Positions 1-6,129 of a DNA stretch of 13,009 bases are shown here, one piece after another. The stretch spans positions 1 through 13,009 of the forward strand of contig JAEWHQ010000201.1 of NCBI GenBank assembly GCA_023387715.1, read 5' to 3'. The DNA is from Pseudomonadota bacterium (GTDB taxonomy: Bacteria; Pseudomonadota; Alphaproteobacteria; Rhizobiales; Rhizobiaceae). Every line of letters starts with the position of its first letter. Positions within the stretch are counted from its first letter, which is position 1. A program made the translations under genes and the position numbers. The notes beneath the pieces were generated by a model. It saw only the letters and a list, made by a program, of their open reading frames with translations. It was not told the origin of the DNA and searched no databases.

Positions 1-116
1 GAAGCAATGGTCAGTGTCTGATCCGGATCGAATTGTGCATTCATCAATGCTTGTCTTAACTGCTGATAGACGCCGTCCTGAATGGTCGTGCGGGACAAAA
101 CCGGTCCGAATTTCAT
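1..116 (-). CDS. GntR-family transcriptional regulator, N-terminal part only (runs off left edge)
   Basis: Reading leftward from the ATG at 116-114 gives an open frame of 38 codons to the window edge, beginning MKFGPVLSRTT and continuing through VYQQLRQALMNAQFDPDQTL. The pattern 'VYxQLRxAL...G/Q-F.PxxxL' is the first helix and turn of the winged-helix DNA-binding domain of GntR-family regulators, FadR/VanR (FCD) type. A purine-rich ribosome site (AAGGAACG) lies about 10 bases upstream of the ATG and supports this start. The effector-binding domain is outside the window, so the subfamily cannot be settled. It is transcribed divergently from the catabolic operon starting at 299, the classic position for a local repressor of that operon. 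A promoter for it is proposed at 195-222. Family identity rests on about 38 residues. Confidence 0.72.
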   Translation of the reverse strand, partial: MKFGPVLSRTTIQDGVYQQLRQALMNAQFDPDQTLTIA

Positions 117-194
117 TTTCACTAGGCGTTCCTTTTTATTTTTCTAACGCTTGGTCAGAGCCGAAACATCAGCAGTCACTGACGATGCAATACG

Positions 195-222
195 ATTATC
201 ACGGGTTAATCAAGCGTGACAA
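195..222 (-). promoter_or_regulatory. Candidate promoter of the GntR regulator
   Basis: On the minus strand a TTGTCA (-35-like, 222-217) is followed after 16 bases by GATAAT (-10-like, 200-195). Transcription would start near 188 and leave a leader of roughly 70 bases before the ATG at 116. The -35 box overlaps the left arm of the inverted repeat at 220-234. Assigned by pattern only. Confidence 0.4.
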
Positions 223-234
223 CTTGGGAAGTTG
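220..234. promoter_or_regulatory. Inverted repeat between the two divergent -35 boxes; candidate GntR operator
   Basis: CAACTT-GGG-AAGTTG is a perfect inverted repeat with 6-base arms and a 3-base centre. Weaker outer symmetry surrounds it: AAGCGT at 212-217 against ACGCTT at 248-253, and GTGAC at 216-220 against GTCAC at 238-242. It overlaps the proposed -35 boxes of both divergent promoters, so one bound dimer could control both directions. Which regulator binds is inference from position. Confidence 0.45.
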
Positions 235-261
235 CGAGTCACAGTTGACGCTTCTTATAAT
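232..261 (+). promoter_or_regulatory. Candidate promoter of the rightward catabolic operon
   Basis: TTGCGA (232-237) and a perfect TATAAT (256-261) are separated by 18 bases, a standard sigma70-type arrangement. Predicted transcription start is near 268, giving a leader of about 30 bases before the ATG at 299. No other promoter-like pair of comparable quality was seen in the 117-298 gap. Confidence 0.55.
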
Positions 262-264
262 TGA

Positions 265-278
265 TGATCATATGATCA
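265..278. promoter_or_regulatory. 14-bp perfect palindrome over the predicted transcription start; candidate operator
   Basis: TGATCATATGATCA is a perfect 14-base palindrome beginning 4 bases after the -10 box and covering the predicted start of the catabolic operon mRNA. That position suits a repressor site. The neighbouring GntR regulator is the obvious candidate. It is not visibly the same motif as the inverted repeat at 220-234, so only one of the two may be its true site. Confidence 0.5.
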
Positions 279-298
279 CAAAATAAAAGAGGGAACAA

Positions 299-1417
299 AT
301 GTCCGGTTATTTTCTCTATCATTCGATAGGCACTTTTGCTGGTAAAGCGAAACTGATGAGCAATGCTCTTTCAGAGTTTTCAAGCATTTGGGCCGCAGAA
401 AATGACGGGCAGTGGCCGGCAGCTTTACAAAAACGCCAGCAATTTATTGACCTGTGGTGCCAATTAATTGAGGCTCCGGCAGGTTCATTGACAACGGCTG
501 AAAATGTCACAACCGCTTTATATAGTCTGATCGGTAGTTTGCCGCGCAAAACACTTGCAGGAAAACGCGTGTTGATTGCCGCAGATTGCTTCCCTAGCTT
601 ACATTTCATGCTGGCAGGTATTGCCGGACGTTTTGGTTTTACACTCGAAACTGTGCCTTTGCGCGCGGGTGAAACTTGGGTGCGCGATGATGATATGATC
701 GCGCGTTGGCAGGAAGATGTGGTACTGGCCTTGCTGACATTTGTGACCTCAACATCATCCTATCGTACTGATTTACGGCGCTTAACCGAACATGGTCATC
801 GAATGGGGACGATTGTCGGAGCCGATATTACGCAAGGTGTTGGTGTTGCACCTTTCAGCATCACGGATACGCAGATCGATTTTGTTGTCTCAACATCGTT
901 AAAATGGCTTTGTGGCACATCGGGCGCTGGTATTTTGCAGGTAAAACCTGAACTTTTGACAAGTTGTGCGCCGGAACTACGTGGATGGTTTAGTCAGGAA
1001 AATCCATTTTCATGGGATCTGGATCAGTTTTCGTATGCTGGAGATGTGCGTCGTTTTGATCATGGAACGCCAGCTATTTTAGCCTCTGTTGCAAGTTTGC
1101 CGGGGCTTGAATGGGCATTGAAAACAGGTGTCGCTCAAATCGCAGAGCAAAATCGTGAGCGCACGCGTTTGTTGATGGAATATGCGCAGGAAAACGGGTG
1201 GAAACTTGTTTCCCCTCAAGACGAAAGCCAGCGTGGCGGCAGTGTAATGCTGTCATTGCCTGAGCATATAGACAGCGTGCAGATTGTTGGTTCGTTGCGT
1301 GCACAGCAACTTTATTGTGATGCCCGTGGCAAGATTTTGCGTCTTTCGCCTGGATTTGTGACAGAGCGGGAAGATGTTGAGGAATTGTGCAGGGCACTTA
1401 AAACGCTGCTGAATTAA
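299..1417 (+). CDS. Kynureninase-like class V PLP-dependent enzyme
   Basis: 372 residues, fold-type I PLP enzyme of the aminotransferase class V/kynureninase group. The Schiff-base lysine is K202 in STSLKWLCGTSGAG, and D176 (GADITQG) should hold the pyridine nitrogen. The segment LRGWFSQENPF (from about 227) followed by RRFDHGTPAI (from about 251) aligns with the kynureninase 'GWwGH...RFxxxxPPI' region, where the substrate carboxylate and aryl ring sit. Differences from true kynureninase: the Tyr preceding the PLP lysine in the usual S-Y-K-Y-L-N-G motif is L201, the following Tyr is W203, and the DLxHS motif reads DITQG. It is therefore probably a related lyase, hydrolase or transaminase on another substrate. 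GAGGG at 289-293 fixes the start. First gene of the operon with isatin-hydrolase-like and Ior genes, which suggests an aromatic or tryptophan-derived amino acid as substrate. Cytosolic, with no signal peptide. Confidence 0.75.
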   Translation: MSGYFLYHSIGTFAGKAKLMSNALSEFSSIWAAENDGQWPAALQKRQQFIDLWCQLIEAPAGSLTTAENVTTALYSLIGSLPRKTLAGKRVLIAADCFPSLHFMLAGIAGRFGFTLETVPLRAGETWVRDDDMIARWQEDVVLALLTFVTSTSSYRTDLRRLTEHGHRMGTIVGADITQGVGVAPFSITDTQIDFVVSTSLKWLCGTSGAGILQVKPELLTSCAPELRGWFSQENPFSWDLDQFSYAGDVRRFDHGTPAILASVASLPGLEWALKTGVAQIAEQNRERTRLLMEYAQENGWKLVSPQDESQRGGSVMLSLPEHIDSVQIVGSLRAQQLYCDARGKILRLSPGFVTEREDVEELCRALKTLLN

Positions 1418-1449
1418 CGACAGCGTGTAACCGTAAATTATAAAAATAG

Positions 1450-1463
1450 TATCGAAAACGATA
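1450..1463. repeat. Short inverted repeat upstream of the binding-protein gene
   Basis: TATCG-AAAA-CGATA (5-base arms) lies in the 64-base gap between the PLP enzyme and the binding-protein gene, 8 bases before the GGGAA ribosome site. It may be a small mRNA hairpin or a weak operator; nothing distinguishes these. Low information content. Confidence 0.25.
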
Positions 1464-1481
1464 TATAAAAGGGAACATAAA

Positions 1482-2273
1482 ATGGGAAAGCGTTTGTCAT
1501 GGAGCGGGCTGCTGGTTGCTGCAAGCATGTTTGCTTTTACAGCGGCACAGGCAGATTCACTTGTGATCGGAGCCTATCCGGCTAATCCGCCATGGGAATA
1601 TAAAACTACGGCCGGTGAATTTGAAGGCTATGAAATTGACGTGGTGCGCGAGGTTGCCAAACGTCTGAATCTGACGCCGGAATTTCAGGATTTAGGCTTT
1701 CAGGCTATTTTTGCTGCAACCAATTCCGGTCGGGTGGATTTTGGTGTTTCTTCTATTTCGGTGACACCAGAGCGCTTGAAAAATCAGGCTTTTACGCAAC
1801 CTTATTATGATAGCGACGGTACGGTTGTTGGCAAATCTGGTTCAGCTGTTAAAAGTTTGGACGATTTGAAAGGCAAAGTTCTGGGCGTAGTCGCTGGCTC
1901 TACCGGTGATGCTTGGGCAAAAGAAAATGCCGAAAAATACGGTATTGCCGAAGTTAAAAGCTATAATACGCAGCAAGATTTGTTGATGGAAGTGCAAAAC
2001 GGACGCATTGATGGTGGCGCGGGCGAGCTTGCCGGTTTTCAATATGCGATGACTAAAATGCCGGGTTTGGAGGTTTTGGTGCGCATCCCAACCGGTGAAC
2101 GCTTTGCGATGCTGACCAAGAAAAACCATCCGCTGCTGGAAAAAGTCAATGATGCCATTTCTGCGATGAAAGAAGATGGCACCATGGCTGCAATCCATAA
2201 GAAATGGTTCAATGTCGATGCGGAGCCTGAAACCAGTACGATAAAAATACTGCCATTGCCACAAACGGAATAG
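1482..2273 (+). CDS. Amino-acid ABC transporter periplasmic substrate-binding protein (family 3)
   Basis: 263 residues. A signal peptide (MGKR, then a hydrophobic stretch to about residue 20) ends in AAQA before D25, a typical signal peptidase I site, so the mature protein should be periplasmic. The mature part is a family 3 solute-binding protein: IGAYPANPPWEY, then EFEGYEIDVVREVAKRL, then the VDFGVSSISVTPERL segment and the QNGRIDGGAGELAG hinge region all match the polar amino acid binder pattern (GlnH/HisJ/ArtJ-like). In most of this family the ITxERxxxxxFTxPY region carries the Arg that binds the ligand carboxylate; here it is TPERLKNQAFTQPYY. Ligand cannot be read from sequence. Position after the PLP enzyme and before the permease suggests a tryptophan-derived or other aromatic amino acid. 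GGGAA at 1471-1475 precedes the start. Confidence 0.88.
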   Translation: MGKRLSWSGLLVAASMFAFTAAQADSLVIGAYPANPPWEYKTTAGEFEGYEIDVVREVAKRLNLTPEFQDLGFQAIFAATNSGRVDFGVSSISVTPERLKNQAFTQPYYDSDGTVVGKSGSAVKSLDDLKGKVLGVVAGSTGDAWAKENAEKYGIAEVKSYNTQQDLLMEVQNGRIDGGAGELAGFQYAMTKMPGLEVLVRIPTGERFAMLTKKNHPLLEKVNDAISAMKEDGTMAAIHKKWFNVDAEPETSTIKILPLPQTE

Positions 2274-2288
2274 GCATAGATGGATGAC

Positions 2289-2309
2289 AGGCGGGTTGAT
2301 TGCCCGCCT
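2289..2309 (+). terminator. Intercistronic hairpin after the binding-protein gene (attenuator or mRNA-stabilising)
   Basis: AGGCGGG and CCCGCCT form a perfect 7-bp GC-rich stem around a 7-base loop, 15 bases after the binding-protein stop codon. Only a weak T run follows (TTCATTT), so it is unlikely to stop all transcription. In ABC transporter operons such hairpins often protect or attenuate the message so that the binding protein is made in excess over the permease; that role is inferred here. Confidence 0.5.
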
Positions 2310-2370
2310 TCATTTGACGCCATCATTGTCACTTTTTTATGCAGAATTTTATTTTCGGGCAGGTTTTCAC

Positions 2371-3045
2371 ATGGAACTGATCGATACATTCTTCAATTGG
2401 TCGATACTGGTTGAATCATTTCCGATCCTGCTGCGCGGGCTGGGTAACACTTTGCTGCTTGGGTGTACGGCGATTGTCTTTGGCTGCATCTGGGGATTGC
2501 TTTTATGTATGATGCGCCTGTATGGCGGCAGATTTTTTCGCTATTTAGCGATTTTTTATATCGATATTTTCCGCGCTTTACCGATCCTGGTCGTGTTGAT
2601 CCTGATCTACTATGCCCTGCCGCTGGCCGGTATCCGTTTTTCGTCCTTCACGTCAGCTGCCATTGCTTTGTCAATGGTTTTGGGTGCTTTTACAGCGGAA
2701 GTATGTCGGGCAGGTATTGAGAATATTTCTCGTGGGCAATTTGAAGCTGCGGCTGCATTGGGGCTGCCCTTTTGGACAACCATGCGCAAAGTGATTTTGC
2801 CGCAAGCAATTAAAGTGGTGGTGCCGCCACTCACAAGCAATTGCGTATCTATTTATAAAGATACGTCTTTAGCATCAGTCGTCGCGATGCCTGATCTTTT
2901 AAAACAAGCAACAGATGCGCAGGCTCTCATGGCTAATCCGACGCCTTTGATAGGTGCGGCATTAATTTATTTGGCATTTTTATGGCCGCTTGTCAGACTG
3001 GTAAGCTATCTGGAGGAGCGCGGAAAGAGACAAATGGCACGTTAA
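2371..3045 (+). CDS. Amino-acid ABC transporter permease
   Basis: 224 residues from the ATG at 2371, chosen because AGG (2361-2363) sits 7 bases upstream and the resulting N-terminus (MELIDTFFNW) matches this family. An ATG at 2284 in the same frame would add 29 residues with no good ribosome site, running back across the intercistronic hairpin. Several hydrophobic segments are visible (about 15-45, 57-84, 92-110, 190-212), as in HisM/GlnP-type inner-membrane permeases. The EAA signature for the ATPase contact is clear at about 119-146 (ISRGQFEAAAALGLPFWTTM...LPQA), and DTSLASVV follows at about 164-171. It pairs with the binding protein just upstream. One permease only, so the channel would be a homodimer or recruit a partner from elsewhere. 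No ATPase gene lies in this operon. Confidence 0.88.
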   Translation: MELIDTFFNWSILVESFPILLRGLGNTLLLGCTAIVFGCIWGLLLCMMRLYGGRFFRYLAIFYIDIFRALPILVVLILIYYALPLAGIRFSSFTSAAIALSMVLGAFTAEVCRAGIENISRGQFEAAAALGLPFWTTMRKVILPQAIKVVVPPLTSNCVSIYKDTSLASVVAMPDLLKQATDAQALMANPTPLIGAALIYLAFLWPLVRLVSYLEERGKRQMAR

Positions 3046-3131
3046 AGAGGCCATATTCTTTCAACAGCAACGGCAAGAATAACAGCAAGTCGTTGCGCGA
3101 AAAATTTATAAATAGAGGAAGGAACGATAGA

Positions 3132-3920
3132 ATGAGTGCAAATGAAACATTGAGCCAACTGGCTGAATTACTGCTCAGTGGTGGTGTTAAAGTGGTTGAT
3201 CTGGCGGCCGTGCTTGGGCCGGATACACCTTTGATCAAACTGCCGCCGGAAATTGCGGTTGATACGCCAAAAGTCGAAATTCACGAGATTTCTGCCTATA
3301 ATGAAACCGGTCCTTTTTGGGCATGGAACTGGTTGAAACTGGGTGAACATTCCGGCACGCATTTTGATGCACCAAGACATTGGATTTCCGGTAAAGATCA
3401 TGCGGATGGCACAACCGACACCATCAATGTGAAAAATTTTGTGGCACCGGTGAATGTCATTGATTGTTCGGAACAGGCCGCAGAAAACCATGATTATCTG
3501 CTGAGCGTTGGTGATATTAAAGCGTGGGAAGCAAAACACGGTGCTATTCGTGCTGGCGAATGGGTTTTGATGCGTACGGATTGGTATAAACGCAATCATT
3601 CAGAAGTCGCATTTTTAAATGCTAATGAAACGGGGCCGCATACACCGGGGCCAACAGCTGAAGCCATTGAATATATTATTTCAACCGGTGCTATTGGTTG
3701 GGGCACAGAAACCATTGGTACGGATGCAGGATTAGCAGGTGGTATGACACCGCCCTTTCCGGCGCATTGCTTGCTGCATCAGGCTAATCGCTATGGCTTG
3801 GCCAGTCTGTGCAATCTTGATCAGCTGCCGGCAAAAGGTGCTGTGTTGATCGCGGCACCTTTGAAAATTGAAAATGGCACGGGTAGCCCGTCACGCGTGC
3901 TTGCGCTTGTCGCCAATTGA
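3132..3920 (+). CDS. Cyclase-family metal hydrolase, probable isatin hydrolase
   Basis: 262 residues from the ATG at 3132, preceded by a strong AGAGGAAGGAAC ribosome site; an in-frame upstream ATG at 2982 lies inside the permease and is rejected. The metal-site motif H73-S-G-T-H77-x-D79-A-P-x-H83-W belongs to the cyclase/kynurenine formamidase family (PF04199). The numbers H73, H77 and D79 agree with the Mn ligands I recall for the structurally characterised isatin hydrolase of Labrenzia. S225, recalled as the gate of its water channel, and H212 also fall at the expected numbers here. The size and the Trp-rich PFWAWNWL segment (61-68) fit isatin hydrolase better than the roughly 210-residue KynB formamidase. 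The reaction would be hydrolysis of the isatin lactam to isatinate (2-aminophenylglyoxylate). The iorA/iorB pair downstream could take that 2-oxo acid as substrate. No signal peptide. Confidence 0.78.
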   Translation: MSANETLSQLAELLLSGGVKVVDLAAVLGPDTPLIKLPPEIAVDTPKVEIHEISAYNETGPFWAWNWLKLGEHSGTHFDAPRHWISGKDHADGTTDTINVKNFVAPVNVIDCSEQAAENHDYLLSVGDIKAWEAKHGAIRAGEWVLMRTDWYKRNHSEVAFLNANETGPHTPGPTAEAIEYIISTGAIGWGTETIGTDAGLAGGMTPPFPAHCLLHQANRYGLASLCNLDQLPAKGAVLIAAPLKIENGTGSPSRVLALVAN

Positions 3921-3925
3921 TAAAA

Positions 3926-3945
3926 CGGAAAAGCTAAAATTTCCG
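3926..3945 (+). other. Small intercistronic hairpin before iorA
   Basis: CGGAAA and TTTCCG (6-bp stem, 8-base AT-rich loop) lie in the 55-base gap between the hydrolase and iorA. No T run follows, so it is not a terminator; it may affect mRNA processing or be chance. Just downstream are GGGGAGG (3962-3968) and the iorA ATG 7 bases later. Confidence 0.25.
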
Positions 3946-3975
3946 GTCTTATAAATATAATGGGGAGGCCTTCGT

Positions 3976-6129
3976 ATGGCGGAAAGATCTTTTGCGAAAG
4001 AGGTGGAAAAGCTCAAACTGGGCGCAGGAGAGACATTTTCCGGCGAAGGCATCCTCGCAATTACGAAAGCCTTGCTGCAATGCGGCGTTGGTTATGTCGG
4101 CGGTTATCAGGGCGCACCGATCAGCCATTTGATGGATGTGCTGGCCGATGCTCAGGACATTTTGAAAGAGCTTGGCGTTCATTTTGAAGCCAGCGCCTCG
4201 GAAGCAACAGCTGCGGCCATGCTTGCCGCATCTGTTCATTATCCGATCCGTGGTGCTGTGACCTTTAAATCGACAGTTGGCACCAATGTTGCCTCTGATG
4301 CTTTGGCCAATCTGGCGTCAGGTGGTGTGACAGGTGGTGCGCTGATAATTGTCGGTGAAGATTATGGTGAAGGTTCTTCTATTATGCAGGAGCGCAGTCA
4401 CGCTTTTGCAATGAAAAGTCAGGTTTGGCTGTTAGATCCGCGCCCTAATTTACCGTCGATTGTCAAAGCGGTTGAAGATGGCTTTGAATTGTCCGAAGCG
4501 TCTAATACGCCAGTCATGCTGCAAATTCGTATTCGTGGTTGTCACGTGCATGGGCAATTTACAACCAAGGACAATAAACGGCCAGCGATGACGGTGGCTG
4601 ATGCTTTGGAAAAGCCGCAACGTGATATTGGCCGCATTGTTTTGCCTCCTGCCAGCTTTTTGCATGAAAAAGAGAAGGTTGAAAAACGCTGGCCAGCAGC
4701 GGTTGATTTTATCCGCTCACGCCGGATCAATGAGTTTTTCGGGGCTGAGAAAGGCAAAATTGGTATTGTCTTACAAGGCGGCCTTTATAATAGCACCATC
4801 CGCGCATTACAACGTATGGGGCTGGCTGATTTATATGGTGATACAGAAGTTCCGCTTTACGTACTCAATGCGGTTTATCCGCTGATTGACGATGAATTTT
4901 TGAGCTTTTGTGATGGCAAAGATGCGGTGCTTGTCATTGAGGAAGGTCAGCCGAATTACATCGAGCAGGCTTTTAGCGCTATGTTACATAAAGCCAATCA
5001 TCGCACGCGGGTGGTGGGCAAAGAAGTGTTGCCGATGGCGGGCGAATATACCGGTCAGGTATTGCTTGATGGGATTAAGGCATTTCTGCTTGATCATGCA
5101 TCCGATATGCTATCAGCACAGGTGCGTGCGCCGAACACGATTGATCTGTCGGAGAATATTGCAGACTTGCAAAAGCTGGTGCCGGGCAGACCGCCGGGCT
5201 TTTGTACCGGTTGTCCTGAGCGGCCGATTTTTGCTGCAACCAAGCTGATTGAGCAGGAACTAGGCCCGCATCATATTGCATCGGATATTGGTTGCCATTT
5301 ATTTTCGATCATGCCGCCTTTTGATCTGGGCGCAACAACGATGGGTTATGGTTTAGGCCCTGCATCGGCCTCTGCTTTTAATGCGCCGGATGCTAAAAAA
5401 CGCTCGATCTCTTTTGTCGGTGATGGCGGCTTTTGGTATAATGGCCTGACATCTTCAATCGGTAATGCTGTTTTTAATAAGAATGACGGTGTGATTGTTA
5501 TTGTCGATAATTACTATTCTGCTGCTACAGGCGGGCAGGATATTTTGTCGTCACGGGCAGAAAATCGCACTAAGGCAACAGGACACCCCATCACCGAAGC
5601 GGTCAAAGGGATCGGGGTGAAATGGGTTCGCCAGATCGACCGTACTTATGATGTGCCGAAAATGCGTGATACTTTACGTGAGGCGCTGACGACTGAAGAA
5701 ACGGGCCCTAAAGTTATCATCGCATCTTCCGAATGTATGCTGAACAAACAGCGGCGTGAAAAACCTTTAATCGCCAAAGCCATTCAAGAAGGCATTCAAG
5801 TGACCAAGCCGAAGTTCGGCGTGGATGAAGATATTTGTACAGGTGATCATGCTTGTATCCGCCTGTCAGGCTGCCCGTCGCTCAGTGTTAAACAGCTGGA
5901 TGATCCGCTGCGTGATGATCCGGTGGCGCATATTGATCAGACATGTGTAGGCTGCGGTAATTGCGGCGAAGTGGCGGATGCCGCAGTGCTTTGCCCGTCC
6001 TTTTATCGTGCCGATCTGGTGCATAATGCCGGACGTTTCGCTAAGCTTGTTCATGCTGTCAGGCGCAAATTTATCACGATGCTGCAACGAAGCCGTGAAA
6101 ACCGCCGTCTGAATTTCGGGGATGTATGA
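3976..6129 (+). CDS. iorA: Indolepyruvate:ferredoxin oxidoreductase-type 2-oxoacid oxidoreductase, alpha subunit
   Basis: 717 residues. Enzymes of this family oxidatively decarboxylate aryl 2-oxo acids to acyl-CoA using thiamine diphosphate (TPP) and iron-sulfur clusters. N-terminal pyrimidine-binding domain: YVGGYQGAPISHL (from about 41) stands where archaeal IorA has its G-Y-P-G-T-P loop. RPPGFCTGCPER (405-416) matches the conserved CxGCP segment. TPP/Mg-binding motif: G482-D-G-G-F...N489 through V510-D-N512-YYS. The C-terminal ferredoxin domain has two cluster motifs: C621-x2-D624-x2-C627-x5-C633-P and C657-x2-C660-x2-C663-x9-C673-P. The first has Asp for the second Cys, so it may hold a 3Fe or labile 4Fe cluster. 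GGGGAGG 7 bases upstream sets the start. Its last codons overlap iorB. Substrate may be indolepyruvate, phenylglyoxylate-like acids or, from context, isatinate. Confidence 0.85.
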   Translation: MAERSFAKEVEKLKLGAGETFSGEGILAITKALLQCGVGYVGGYQGAPISHLMDVLADAQDILKELGVHFEASASEATAAAMLAASVHYPIRGAVTFKSTVGTNVASDALANLASGGVTGGALIIVGEDYGEGSSIMQERSHAFAMKSQVWLLDPRPNLPSIVKAVEDGFELSEASNTPVMLQIRIRGCHVHGQFTTKDNKRPAMTVADALEKPQRDIGRIVLPPASFLHEKEKVEKRWPAAVDFIRSRRINEFFGAEKGKIGIVLQGGLYNSTIRALQRMGLADLYGDTEVPLYVLNAVYPLIDDEFLSFCDGKDAVLVIEEGQPNYIEQAFSAMLHKANHRTRVVGKEVLPMAGEYTGQVLLDGIKAFLLDHASDMLSAQVRAPNTIDLSENIADLQKLVPGRPPGFCTGCPERPIFAATKLIEQELGPHHIASDIGCHLFSIMPPFDLGATTMGYGLGPASASAFNAPDAKKRSISFVGDGGFWYNGLTSSIGNAVFNKNDGVIVIVDNYYSAATGGQDILSSRAENRTKATGHPITEAVKGIGVKWVRQIDRTYDVPKMRDTLREALTTEETGPKVIIASSECMLNKQRREKPLIAKAIQEGIQVTKPKFGVDEDICTGDHACIRLSGCPSLSVKQLDDPLRDDPVAHIDQTCVGCGNCGEVADAAVLCPSFYRADLVHNAGRFAKLVHAVRRKFITMLQRSRENRRLNFGDV

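Noticed and set aside
14..286. Rightward 90-codon open frame over the left edge and the divergent promoter
   Set aside because: It overlaps the GntR N-terminus on the other strand and the promoter/operator region, has no ribosome site and no recognisable protein pattern.
2982..3131. Longer N-terminus for the isatin-hydrolase-like gene from an in-frame ATG at 2982
   Set aside because: That start lies inside the permease gene and adds about 50 low-complexity residues; the ATG at 3132 has a strong ribosome site and gives residue numbers that match the family.
3132..3920. Naming this gene kynB (kynurenine formamidase) because a kynureninase-like gene is nearby
   Set aside because: It is about 50 residues longer than KynB, has HSGTHFD with metal ligands at 73/77/79 and conserved S225, and the nearby PLP enzyme lacks kynureninase hallmarks. 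KynB remains a minor alternative.
3956..3961. Perfect TATAAT upstream of iorA as an internal promoter
   Set aside because: The predicted start would fall inside or after the GGGGAGG ribosome site (3962-3968), removing it from the message, and no -35 box was found at proper spacing.
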